Source of the DNA: Benincasa hispida
Lineage: Eukaryota; Streptophyta; Magnoliopsida; Cucurbitales; Cucurbitaceae
DNA length: 64,000 bases
Direction of reading: 5' to 3'
Assembly: GCF_009727055.1 (NCBI RefSeq)
Contig: NC_052350.1
Coordinates: 41,974,364 to 42,038,363 of the forward strand
Of this stretch, positions 1 to 11,054 are shown one piece after another. The translations under genes were made by a program, and so were the position numbers. The notes below the pieces were generated by a model. The model saw only the letters and a program-made list of their open reading frames with translations. It searched no databases and was not told where the DNA came from. Positions within the stretch are counted from its first letter, which is position 1. Every line of letters begins with the position of its first letter.

Positions 1-458
1 TATTGTACTGGGAATCGGAGGACATTCCTCCGTCAACACAAACCTCAAATCATCCACAACTAATATCGTATTAATGTTGGATTTTCAGTTTGAATATCCT
101 TCTCCGTTAAACTTATCGGAAGCAAGTAGGTGTATAATTGAATTTGACATTGTTGAAAAAATATAAACAAATTCTATTAAACTTATGCATCTAAATCCAA
201 TTTTAGCACAAAACAATAAAGTACCCAAAAATCTTTATTTATTTGCAACAATACTTCAGTGATTTAAGAACAGTTGCTACTGTGGGGCAGTCAAAAAATT
301 TCTTCACTGAAGCAAGACAATCCTGACCAAATACTACATCAGAATAACTCTTTATTCCTATTGTTCTTTTGGCTATCATTTTCGGTCAAGATCTTTACTA
401 ACAATTAGTAATTCTTGTAAGTGTGATCCACCATTTTCAGATTTTATAGAACGATATG
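1..458 (-). mobile_element. Interior of a minus-strand LTR retrotransposon, cut by window edge
   Basis: No coding signal could be read here. The stretch is assigned to the interior of the minus-strand element whose 5' LTR lies at 19655-21471. The copia element at 459-15922 is bounded by matching target duplications, so 1-458 and 15928 onward were once contiguous. The reading continues through 15928-16906 and 18999-19654 to the primer-binding site. Lack of recognisable gag or pol in about 2.1 kb suggests a LARD-like or strongly decayed interior. The lineage is unknown. Confidence 0.45.
454..458. repeat. Target-site duplication, left copy (atatg)
   Basis: Five bases directly before the TGTTGGG start of the copia 5' LTR. 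The right copy at 15923-15927 reads gtatg, one transition different. Confidence 0.7.
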
Positions 459-706
459 TGTTGGGATTGGTGTCCTAATTCTCCCAGAGTCTCATTGTTT
501 GTTATGATACACATTGTTTGACGAAGAAAATAAATGTTATTTCATTATTGCATTTACTCATATCCAATAAACAAAGTTCCATGGTTATCTTATGTGAACT
601 TAAGCATGTATATGTGATATACAAGTGGATCACGCCTTAAGTGATAACCTAAATAGGTCTGTAGTATAAAGATTAAGGTTGGATACCTGGTCTTGGTGAC
701 ACTACG
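459..706 (+). repeat. Copia 5' LTR (family C), first part
   Basis: Starts TGTTGGGATTGGTGTCC and matches the 3' LTR from 13870. It is interrupted after ..gacactacg by a reversed gypsy solo LTR and resumes at 3090. Confidence 0.85.
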
Positions 707-3084
707 TGTGAAACCTGGATTTTCATTTTTCATACTTAAGTAGGTGATGAAAAGATTAACTAGGTGAAAGTTAAATCCTATGTTGAAGGGAAGGAAATTT
801 CTAAGTGTTGAATAAATTTTCCTTGAGTAGCTTTGAGTTAAGCTTAAATTGATAAAAATTGACTAAGTGTTGGACTAGGCATTGCTATGCATTGGCCACA
901 AGATCTTGGAAAGAGTACTTGGGCAAAGGAAAAATTTGGAAATTTGGCTAAGTATAGAATGTTGTGTGGGATGCATTGGAAGGAGGAAAAATTTAGAAAT
1001 TTGGCTAAGTATAGAATGTTGTGTGGGATGCGTTGGAAGGAGAGAAAATTTGGAAAATTGGCTAAGTATAGAATGTTGTGTGGGATGCGTTGGAAAGAGG
1101 GAAAATTTGGAAATTTGGCCAAGTATAGAATGTTGTGTTAATGCATTGGAAGGGAACAATGCATTGGAAGAAGTTGTGTTAATGCGTTGGAAGGGACCAA
1201 TGCATTGGAAGATTGTGTTGATGCGTTGGAAGGGACCAATGCATTGGAAGAAGTTGTGTTGATGCATTGGAAGGGTTGTTGGTGATGGCATACATCTGAA
1301 GGAAGGAAAATGGAAGTGATGCGTTGAACATCTAAGAGTTTGTGGACGCATATGAAGGATGAACTCATGGAGGATGTGATCCGGACATGTGGCTTGTTAG
1401 GAAGAATTCTTAAGCCTTAAGTAAAAGAGGTGGCAGCATAAGAATACATACAAAGGTAAGGGCCATGCATTGGTGAAAGGAGAAGAAGACACATTGGGTT
1501 GTGCTGATGCAAGATTGCGTTGATGGTGTAAGGAAGAGACACTTGGTCATGCGGCCAAGTAGGAGTGTCGGCCATGGAGCAATCCTGGACGCCTACAAAG
1601 ACTTTATTCTTCAGATCAAACCTCAAAATACATTTAAGAAGAGTGGGCAAGTTGAGGAAACCTTGCGTTAGAGAAAATCCATGTGTTGGACATAGAAGTT
1701 CAAAGAGGACGCATTGGACAGTAAAGTCTAGAAAGCAGCATCACTTGGGACGAGAAGTTCTCCCAGAATACTCGTGCGTTTGATGTGATTCCAAAGCCAT
1801 CTGAAAGCTAAAGGAGTCTAGTTTTCATGGTGGGGCTGCCAGAGAAGAAGGTCTAAGGAATCGGGCTGGAGAATGAGGAAAAGACAGAAGGGTCGAGCTG
1901 TCGGGTAAGCTGGGCCAGTCTTAATGATTTGATTATTCCGGCCAAACCACGAGGATTTCTGAGCTAAGATTTTAGGGTAAGATTCCTGAGACATTTTAGA
2001 ACATGTTTGCAGAAAGAAGTTTCTTAAAATAAGGTCTGGAACTATGAGTAATCTAAGCTGATATTTGAATCTAGAATTTAGGGTTCAAAAGGGAAACCAA
2101 GGAAACCTAAGGAACTTCGGAAAGGAAAGTTCCTAACCAACCAAGGTGAGTGGTTATTGTGTGTTGTATTTTTGATATAATTACCATATATAGGTAAATA
2201 TATATAGGGGATAATGTTAAATTGGCATGATCAGGGATATATGTTTATCTGATTATTATGCTTTTTAAGATATTGCTTGTATGTTTGTGTTGGAAACTGG
2301 AATTGTACCCGGGATATATAGTTAGCATGCTTGAAAAGGTACTTGGTAGGAAGATATAGTCGGCTTCGGTCGGCGGGAAATTATAATCAGTGACGACCGA
2401 CGGGAAATATAGTCAAGTTACCTAAGCATAGCTAGCGAGAAAATAGTCGATGTGCACATTGGAGGGATAATAGGGTACAAGGAAAGTTTCCACAGGAATC
2501 GTTGTTATCTTAGTTTACGTGTGAAAGTACTGGGGATGTTTTGATTATGTGATAACCAGCGGTCAAGCTGGGGTTGATTTTTTAAACCAGCGGTGGAGCT
2601 GGGAATTGTCCAGCGGTTTGGCTGGAAAATAATAATGAACTTGCGGTAATGTTCTTGTTAACTATGTATTGCTTTCCTAAAAATATATTTCTGTTGACAA
2701 AGTTATTTATTTATCTAAAGGCACCACTCACTGGGCTTTATAGCTCATGTTTTCCAAGTTTTATGTTTTACCCCCCTCCCCCCTCTCCAGGTAGTGGAAA
2801 GTGAGGTGTTCCAGGGTGCTGCTAAGATCAAGGTCTGCCACGTGCCACAGTTACACTTCCAGAGAGTTTTACAGTTGTTGGTGTAAACTTTGTTGTTAAG
2901 TCTTGGAGTTGTATAAACATTACATTGTTGTAAAATAAAATGGGCCCACTTAATCAGTTGGTTGTTGAATTCGTTCATTGGTATCAACGTTATTAAGCAG
3001 TAAGTGTCAACCAAAGGGTTGATAACTGCTTCAGTCATGCCCTTTCTTAGGCTAAAATAAGGTGGTCTGGGACGGGGTGTGACA
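707..3084 (-). mobile_element. Solo Ty3/gypsy-type LTR inserted in the copia 5' LTR
   Basis: Read on the minus strand it begins TGTCACACCCCGTCCCAGAC, a start typical of plant Ty3/gypsy LTRs, and ends ..AGGTTTCACA. The + strand therefore has TG at 707 and CA at 3084. The flanks read ctacg (702-706) and ctata (3085-3089). These fit a 5-bp target duplication whose CpG has decayed to TpA. The uninterrupted 3' LTR shows the expected ..cactacggatacg.. across the site. No primer site or coding interior is present, so it is a solo LTR, unusually long at 2.38 kb. It carries a minisatellite at its left end and short motifs rich in cggcggga and cagcggt near 2360-2630. Confidence 0.8.
906..1290. repeat. 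Minisatellite: 57-bp unit x4, then ~40-bp unit x4
   Basis: The phrase aagtatagaatgttgtg recurs at 950, 1007, 1064 and 1121, an exact 57-bp period. From about 1140 a shorter unit built on atgcRttggaagg repeats with spacings of 41, 39 and 41. Because 57 is a multiple of three, both strands show repetitive open frames that are not genes. Confidence 0.9.
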
Positions 3085-4888
3085 CTATAATACGGCCCAC
3101 TTTGTAGAGGTATGCAAGTGTTATAAACTACTACAGATGGTAAATCCTTACCATTCATGTGGAGACGTGCGAGCAGGAGTGTCCTATACAAAGAGTTTGT
3201 ATAAGACCGGACTAGGAAATGACTAGAATTTGTATATAACGCCGTTGATACTAGAGACTTACATCTCACCTAAACGACCATAGGTGACACAACCTCAATC
3301 CTAAGTGTTTTGGGAACTCCTGCCTTTGAGGGCAGTCCTTTGATTAGTATGGGTGAGAGTGGCCAGATTGCCAACTCAACATGCCTACCTTTTTGGGGAC
3401 TTGTCTGATCTAGGAGCTGGAAACTCAATCCACAAGATGGAATTCACTTCTTTCCTGAAGCAGGAATAAGTTGAGAGATTGCTCCCTTAAATGCTAATTC
3501 CGGGGCTTGAACATAGTGGTCATAGCTTCTCTTTGGAAGAGAAGACTCAGTCATAGTAGGACTATGACTGATGTTCATTAGAGGGATCGGTGGTACTTAG
3601 GAGTTAGATGTAACTACAGGGGCATAACGGTTATTGGCCGAGCTGTACTTACGAGCGATCTGTGAAGGGTTGTTGCGCTGCTGATTGGTTAAGATGGACA
3701 CATAATATATCTGTGGTAAGGAGAGTTCAACTACCAGTCTTTAGTGGAATGCTTGGCAGTTAACGGATGGTGGATCCCATGATTAAAGAGTTATTCACGT
3801 ACCATTGGAGCTTCAAGCTACAGGTCCATAAGGTCCCCTTGGTAGCTCAATGAATTCAGTTGAGGATTAGTTCTTGGTGTTGATTTGAAATGTTCAAATT
3901 GACAAGAGAATAATATGATATGTATCAGATGATGTATGAGATACATCTAGTGGAGGATTAATGTAAATGAGATTTACATTAAGTACCATGGAATAGAAAA
4001 GCTATGGTAATATTTCATGAGATGAAAATTAAAACTATAGGTTATAAATATAGTATGATAAGTTGATATCATTTATATATATAATATATTATATTGGATA
4101 ATTAAATCTTTTTCTCTATAATCCAATTGAGTAGGTATATGGTGGTTTCATGGTAACCGGAGATAAAAGAAAAATTGTTTTCCTAATTAGTATTAATTGA
4201 GATTTCGTGAATTCTCCCTCGGAATCTCGCGGAAGTTGTCAAGCAAATAGGATTTACTAAGCGATAATTGGAGCGAGCTAACGATTGTGTAGTATCTGTA
4301 AGCGACAGACACACTACTAAGCGATGAGCTAAACGATCTAGCTTTTGCTAGACGATCGCTTAGTTTTTGCTAAACGATTGGGCATCGACATATACGATAG
4401 ACTCAGCCTTTCTCCCACTTGCTCAATCGTTTACACGATTGTTGTTCTCCTCCGTTTTCTGTCTAAAACCAAGTCCACACAGAGTCCACCCTCTAGATTC
4501 TCATACCGAGAATACCAAGGTAGCCTTCTTGGCGGTGTCATACTCAACTCGACACCGTCGAGATTCTGTGGAGGCCGTTCATGCTATTGGGGTGTTCGTG
4601 ACCGAGGCAATCGCTAAGTTCGAGTGCGCGATGTTTGTGCTGTATAGAGGTCGTGTTGGACGAGCGATCGAGTTTGCTGTGTTCGAGCATTCGTGATCAA
4701 GGAGCTTGGCGATAAGTCTACAAATGTGTGTAGATTTCTCCTTGATTTTTTTTTTCATGTTGTAATTTCTGTAATGAATGCATAACCATATGTTTTTTTT
4801 ATGACTGTAGTTGTAAAGTTCATATATGATTATAATTTGGAATGATCTTTTCGCTGCTCATGGAAATCCTCGTGATTGATTTTCTTCA
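3085..4888 (+). repeat. Copia 5' LTR (family C), second part
   Basis: Resumes at atacggcccac after the duplicated ctata and runs to ..ttttcttca just before the primer-binding site. It aligns with 14115-15922 of the 3' LTR. The last third carries several aacgatcg-type motifs (4320-4390). Confidence 0.85.
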
Positions 4889-4890
4889 AC

Positions 4891-4908
4891 TGGTATAAGA
4901 GCCAGGTT
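4891..4908 (+). other. Copia primer-binding site (initiator tRNA-Met type)
   Basis: TGGTATAAGAGCCAGGTT, two bases after the LTR end, matches the usual plant copia site TGGTATCAGAGCCAGGTT with one change. Confidence 0.85.
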
Positions 4909-5605
4909 GTTCTAATAATTCAAATTACAAGTCTGTTTTGAAATTCATTTTACAGTCTCGGTGGGTTTCTGCATTTGTGTTTAATTGTTAAGTGCATTTG
5001 TGGATGGAGTTGATGAATGTTTCGGGTTTAATTGGCTTTAGTTAAAGCTTTCTTCAATTACAAAGTATTAATTTGTAAAGGCCCTATGTTTTTTTAGCGT
5101 AATTAATTTGCAATCGAGTCTGTAATTCAATGAGTTTGAGTTAGTTGAGTCGTTTGTGATGAAGTTTCAAAGCATGGAGATGCGGTTCTCAACGAAGAAG
5201 AAGACCAAACTTGGTCGTATCGTGTAGCCTAAGGTAAACAATCGTTGGGATCTAACTAAGCGATCATGTAGATTTTTCTATACGATCGTGTAGTATTTAC
5301 TAAACGATCGTTTAGCAAATGCTAAGGGATGGGGTAAATCATTTACTCTATCGCGTAGCGTTGGTTGCCCAATCGCGTAGGCGCTGGAGGTAAACAATCG
5401 TAGTGGGAGCATGTGATGCTCATCGTTTAGTTAAAGGCACGCGCTAGACGATCGTGTAGTTAGCAAGCCTCATCGCTAGTTACTACCTACACAATTGCGC
5501 GTATATGATACGGAGGCGCTAGCTAAGCGATTGCTTAGGTAATGGTGCTTTGTCACATCGTAGTCATTTAGACGATCGTGGAAGATGGGCATTGTGCGAA
5601 GCGCG
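4909..5605 (+). repeat. Copia untranslated leader with dispersed CGATCG motifs
   Basis: No coding signal. From 5210 to 5605 it is studded with variants of ctaaacgatcgtttag and tacacgatcgtgtag. These continue after the first nested solo LTR at 7280-7428, showing that the leader was split by insertion. Confidence 0.7.
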
Positions 5606-7279
5606 TGATAACGGACAGAAATGCATGTTATTACAGCCAAAGTCATAAAACAATACAGGATTGCAATGGTAAAAATATATAATATTGCGTCCAAAAGCAT
5701 TAAGTTTGCAACAATGCGATCGCATGCGTCCATCGCACTAAAACAGCTAACTTATGTATTGTATGCAGGAAAATGCGTTGATGTAAGGCGACAATACGAT
5801 CAGAAGAAATTAACGTCCGAGCGAATTAAGAGATTTGACCGCAAGGGTATGTGATCATTTGCGCTGGCGAAAATCTGCTCAAGAAGGTGGCCGCATAGAG
5901 CCGGTGCATCGAGGTGAAAGCTTAATAAATCACGATGGGACAAAAGGCTAATGACGGTCGACTCCGAATTAAGTTAACAAACCAATAACGACACTATAGC
6001 AAGTACACTCAACTTTTTGGTGACAAATATTTGGCGCATCAGACAGAGAATTAATGTCATCCCATCAGTGCAATCATATGAGAGAAAAAGCTTTTCACCC
6101 TGAAGCTCTATAAATACCGAAGACCATCTTCATTGAAAGAGTTCGCCCAGATTTAGAGTTCACCATATAGACGATAGTTAGCCTTGTTCTTAGTTTTTCT
6201 TATACTTAGAAGGCGGAAGCGAGAGAAGGGAAAAGATGCCAGAAGATCGTCCTGGTCAGCTCAAGAGAGTGCCAGGGAGCGTGGAAAAACAAAGAGAGGG
6301 CCGACTCTTGTGAGAGCAAGAATATCTTTTGAGCAGAGTAGAGAAGAACAGTGAAAAAGCCTTGGGAAGTAAGAAATTGTTACTAGGCTCTTTATTCTTA
6401 TTTCGCATTGTCATTCTGTACTTCGATTATATATATATAGAATGGAACTTGCATTTCTACATCTGTTCACTCTCTTTAAAATAAGCATGAGTAGCTAAAA
6501 TTGTCGAATAGGTTGAGAAGTACTTAGCTAACATGACCTAGGATCTTCATTGCATACGATCATCTTGTCTTATGTTGCGCCCATCACTCTTTAGAGCTAC
6601 TCGAGAGAGAGTCTAAAGAAAGAACCTAAGACTTTAGAGAGCTAGGTTAGAATTTAGACTCGAGAGAGCAAGATTAGATCTAAATAAGCAAGAGATAGAG
6701 ACTTAGAGATAAGCTCTGTTTTCCAACAGGCATCACATGTATCTTAGAGATAGGTTATGGTAGTATGCGGTCGCCTTGTATATGTGTGTGTCATTCATCA
6801 TCGCATAGACAAGAATAGAGGCTTAAATGTAAGTCCTATAGACATCATCGCATACATCGCATGTGTTCTAAAACTAGAAGTCGTAACATTTGCATTGAGA
6901 GATGATTTGCTGTTGTATGTATGTAGCATGATCGCATAACATGAACGCAATCCTAGGAAGTTTTAGCTAAACCCCTTCTCAATCCACTCCCCCGCATACT
7001 CATCGCATCTTTCATATTATTAACTCTTTTCTCAACTTCGCCGCATACACTTTATACTGTAAACAATAAACCAACCAACCCCTTGATTTATTTGTTACCA
7101 CAAAGTGATCTAAAATTACTATCGCATACTGTTTTCCTTAGTCCCTGTGTTCGACCCTAGGCTTACCAGGCAACTCAATAGGATTTATACTTGGATCTTG
7201 CTGAGAAAACTTGCATGCACAACACATTTTCCACCATCGAATTGTTTACCATTATTTCACCGCATAACAATACGCATCA
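5606..7279 (+). mobile_element. Solo LTR of an Athila-like gypsy element (copy 1)
   Basis: Begins TGATAACGGACAGAAATGCA and ends ..caatacgcatca. The flanks are gcgcg (5601-5605) and gtgtg (7280-7284), a 5-bp target duplication with two C-to-T changes at CpG. It matches the LTR at 39457-41127, which is followed by a tRNA-Asp-type primer site and gag; this identifies the family and the + orientation. Length is 1674 bp against 1671 bp there. Short open frames inside, such as 6757-6939, are recurrent LTR sequence and not genes. Confidence 0.85.
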
Positions 7280-7428
7280 GTGTGCTAAGCGATCGCGTAC
7301 CTCAAGCTTCATCGCTTAGTAAAAGGTACACGATCGTGTAGTATTTGCTAAACGATCTTTTAGCTGCAAGAGCATTGGTAAGCGATAGAACGAAGTGTTT
7401 GTTTTACCGTGTAGGCGATCGTAAGGAG
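7280..7428 (+). repeat. Copia leader segment with CGATCG motifs
   Basis: Short remnant between two solo LTRs. It contains ctaagcgatcgcg, tacacgatcgtgtag and ctaaacgatct, continuing the array at 5210-5605. Confidence 0.7.
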
Positions 7429-8765
7429 TGATAACTAGTAGAAATACAAGTTATTAGAGCTCAAATTATTAAAAAAATGGGAGAAAGCAATGGTAAAATA
7501 GGCATTATTACGATTGAATGCGACAAACTAAAAGAAAATTGCGATCGCTGATGCTCATCGCATAAAAACAGTTAAATTACGTTATTCTGTGTAGGTACAA
7601 TGCGATGGCGGTTTGAGTTTGCGATCTATGGGCACAATGTGATGGCACGTTTGAGTTCGCGATCAGACTTTACATAAAGGCAACAACATAATATGATGGG
7701 ACATAAAGCTGATGACAATTAATTCGGAAATACAGTTGACGATCATTGAAAGACCATACCATTGCAAATACATTGAACTTTCGGTGATTATCAGATGGCG
7801 CAACAGGGTATGGAAATCAATGTTGCCCATCCACGCAATCATTAGTGAGAAGAATTGCTTTGCCTAAGAAGTCTATAAATACCCAATGCTACCAAACCAA
7901 AAGAGGAGCGCGCGCGAGGAAGCAAGGCGAAGCCGAGGGATCTTGAGAAGAAATTAATTTTCGGAGAGGTTGAGAGGCTGCCGGAAATAGCACGAAGAAG
8001 AGACACCCAACCCTTGCGAGAGAAAGATTCTAAAATTCGGGAAAGAGTTGAAGTGATAAGAGTACTATAAAAAGCCAGAGGAAGCAAGACATTGCTTACC
8101 TGGCTTGATACTTCTTGCACCATTTATTGTTTTGTACTCAAAACACCATGCATGAGTAACTAAATTTGTGAATGGGTTTAGAAGTAATTAGCTGGCATGA
8201 CTTAAGCTATGCACTTTATGCGATCATCTTGTCTTATGTATGCTTCATTCATCATTTGGAGTACTTGAGAGAGTAGTCTGAAGACAGAATCTAGGCTTGA
8301 GAGAGTCGGATTAGATCGCATAAGCAAGAGTAGAGACTTAGAAATAAGTTCTATCTGCTACATTCCATACACATTGCATGCATCTTGGAAATTGGAAATG
8401 TGGCATTATGCATTGAGAAATATAGTGCTTAATATTTGTGTATAGCATGATCCCATGACTTGTACAAAATCTTAAGAAATGTTAGCTAAATCTCTTCTCA
8501 ACCCCTTCATCGCATACTTGTTACAACACCACCCTTTCATCACTCCGCATTTAATTCTATCCCATTAAAAAATCAAAGTTAAATCACCATCTACTTCTTT
8601 ATCACCATCGCAATAGGATCAGAGAGTCCATCACATATCTATTTAGTAATCCCTACGTGCGATCCACCAAGACCCTAAGAAGGCTTATACTTGGGCTTTG
8701 TGAGGAAAACTTGCATGATCATCACATCCACACATCCTTACATCGCATGATAAATCAACGCATCA
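7429..8765 (+). mobile_element. Solo LTR of an Athila-like gypsy element (copy 2, shorter)
   Basis: Begins TGATAACTAGTAGAAATAC and ends ..aaatcaacgcatca, with flanks aggag (7424-7428) and gagag (8766-8770), which differ by two transitions. It is related along its length to 5606-7279 but about 340 bp shorter and clearly diverged, so it is a separate, probably older or different-subfamily insertion. Confidence 0.75.
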
Positions 8766-10562
8766 GAGAGTTTAGTACACGATGGTTGAAGGTGCGTTGC
8801 TTCGTCCGGAAGGTTCAAAACCTGGTTCGCCTATTTGAACCGGAGACTCCTTGTCTTTATAATAGTTAGTTTTATTTTTGTGATTTTAAGGCAATTTTAC
8901 GTGGTTCATCAACATTTATTTTTTTATACATGTGATTTATGGTGCTTATATGCCAAAGTATTTGACATATAATTTAAAACCCACCTTAGGTTGTGCAATT
9001 ATTCATGCATCATGTATTATAAATGTTATAATCGAGCATGAAGAAATTACTTGAAAGCATGCATATGCATCATGAAATATAAAAGTTATATTTTGCATCC
9101 AGTAAACATTATTATGCATCATCCTTTTATTATAAGTGTTACAATCTAAGGGTGAATGGAAGCATGTTTTGCTTGTTTCATTGTTGTTTTGTATAAGTGT
9201 TATATAAAAGAAGTAGCAATGAATGGACAATGCATTGAGCATGACACTTAGGCTTTTTATAATCGTTATGAATGCCTTGCATGTGTTAGCTTAGCATTGT
9301 GGTTATGGTTTCCATTTATAAGTGTTATAAAAGGAAATTAGACCTAAAATCAATAAGAAAGAATTACATACGGACTTAGGGTGAACTCAAGTTTTTTAAA
9401 AGAGTTTTAAAATTGGTTTGAGATAGATCTTAGTTCAAAGTGGTTCTAAAGAGTTTAGTAACTTAGATTAATCTTTTAAAATCGGTTTAATAGGATTAAA
9501 TTAGTTGGCATAAAAGATTAAATTTGTTTTAAATCTATCTATAAAGGACCTTTTGTCCAAGGCGGGTTCTGGCTATGCTGGGGTTCTTAAGTTGACGAAA
9601 ACGTAACACCTCTACCTAGAAACCTACCTGGAAAGGTGAATTAGATAGATTTTCAACAAGCATGCGATAATTTGGTCAAAGACTCCATTAAAGAGTTTAA
9701 TGGATGATGATCAAAAGTTGTTTAACTATTCCAGGTAAAAGTTGCTCTTGGGAAAACCTAAAAGTCACTTAGTTAAAATCCTTAGCCGTGTTTTTTCTAA
9801 GTAAGCTAAACCCTAGGTTATAAAATACTCAGTGGGAGGAAGAGATGTATCTGATATGTCTATGATTCCACTCACGTTTCTCCCTGAATGTTCACACTGT
9901 GAGATTCATGCTTGGTTTTGTGGTGCCCTGGGAGCATCCACTTTCGAATGGTGTTTGCATGAGTCAATATCAAGGTGGACTGAGAGAGTGTTTATAGTAA
10001 GTGGGTGAAGGGTGTGTGTCAACACGTCCTCTGGTCTCTGTCATTGGTTCACACCGTGAGATCATTTTAAACTCTCGTGTCACCTTTGAGCGTCCCTCTT
10101 CAAATGGGTTTGGTGCAGTTGGTCAAGATCAAAGTGAACTCCAGAAATGGATAGGGTCGCTTTAGGTTTTGCCCCAATCGGATTTTTTCCCTTCAGATTG
10201 GCTTTTTGGGCAGATCTCTAGGGCCTAAAATGGCGGGTCACACTTACGGAGATTGTTAGTGATCTCTTGGCCAAATCAATGATGGCTAGTCGTTATAGAA
10301 GCAAGAGTTGTTCTAGTATTAATGACTGGTTGAGAACTTCTCAATTCAGAGGAGGAATAACTGACCTCCCTTCGGCGGCTTTTGTCCTAAACCTTTGAAG
10401 CGTCATTGCGAAACTAGATGTCACACAAGGTTCATGTTAGTTTTCCTAAAACCTTATTAGATGTTGTTTTGTTTTTACAACGGGTATTTGCTTAAAACCT
10501 AATGTAGGTCAATATATTTTTCTTTTTAGCAACTCGTTAGTATTTTCGTTTAGAGCGTTTAA
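8766..10562 (+). repeat. Copia untranslated leader, last part, with AT-rich repeats
   Basis: Non-coding leader up to the gag remnant. Between 8990 and 9340 the theme atgcatcatg..attataagtgttataa recurs about six times with divergence. The segment 9540-10420 matches nothing I can name. It holds a few imperfect internal echoes, such as the ctggttttgtggtgcc and cattggttcacaccgtgag passages. Confidence 0.6.
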
Positions 10563-10845
10563 TATGATCGACTACATACAGTTGAAAGAATCGTGTGAAA
10601 CGTATTTCGTGGAAAACGCCCTCGTATTTTTCATGGTTGAAGAATGTCCTCAAGTCCCAACCATTGATGCACCACGAAGTGTTCGCAATGCATATGAGGT
10701 GTGGATGAAGGCTAATTCGTTGGCCTGACTTGACATTTTGGCTAACATACCTAATGTTTTGGCCAAAAGGGTTGAGAACATGGTCTTTGCACGGGAGATC
10801 ATAGACTCACTGCAAGATTTGTTTGAACGTTAGTTCTTACTTTTC
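10563..10845 (+). pseudogene. gag: Copia gag remnant (UBN2/Retrotran_gag_2 type)
   Basis: Broken reading frame equivalent to the N-terminal capsid part of a plant copia gag. Recognisable pieces are FMVEECPQ, SVRNAYEVWMKANS and VLAKRVENM..AREIIDSLQDLF, as in Retrotran_gag_2 proteins. There is an in-frame stop after MKANSLA and another after DLFER. The start methionine region is eroded. Immediately after DLFER the sequence jumps to the protease-proximal part, so the C-terminal half of gag, including the CCHC zinc knuckle, is deleted. It would once have formed the particle shell of the element and is now non-functional. Confidence 0.8.
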
Positions 10846-10899
10846 GAGCATAAAGGGATGGGTGACAAACCAGTAGTGTCAATTATTTTAACACTGATC

Positions 10900-11050
10900 C
10901 CACTACTCTCCAAAAGAGGAGACAAGACAGTAAATCTGATTTATTGGTCTTGGAGATGTGTCTGGTAGAGAATGATGATTCTGCTCAGATCCTTGGTTCG
11001 GGTGCTACCAATCATGTCAGTTCCTCTTACCAAGGATTTAGTTCCTAGAA
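10900..11050 (+). pseudogene. Copia aspartic protease remnant with altered active site
   Basis: The frame through LILGSGATNHVSSSYQGF (about 10988-11040) corresponds to the copia protease core, which normally reads DSGATxHV. The catalytic aspartate position is glycine here (GGT). Upstream, LVLETCLVENDDSAQ matches the usual linker. A stop codon separates it from the following open frame. The protease would have processed the gag-pol polyprotein; this copy cannot. Confidence 0.7.
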
Positions 11051-11054
11051 AACG

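Noticed and set aside
906..1290. CRISPR-like regular repeats
   Set aside because: Units are contiguous without unique spacers, in a plant retrotransposon LTR.
844..1368. Several overlapping repetitive open frames on both strands
   Set aside because: They coincide with the 57-bp minisatellite, whose period divisible by three keeps frames open; there is no domain and the sequence lies in an LTR.
6757..6939. 60-codon frame, with a counterpart at 40605-40787
   Set aside because: Conserved only because both lie at the same place in LTRs of one family; no domain, no start context.
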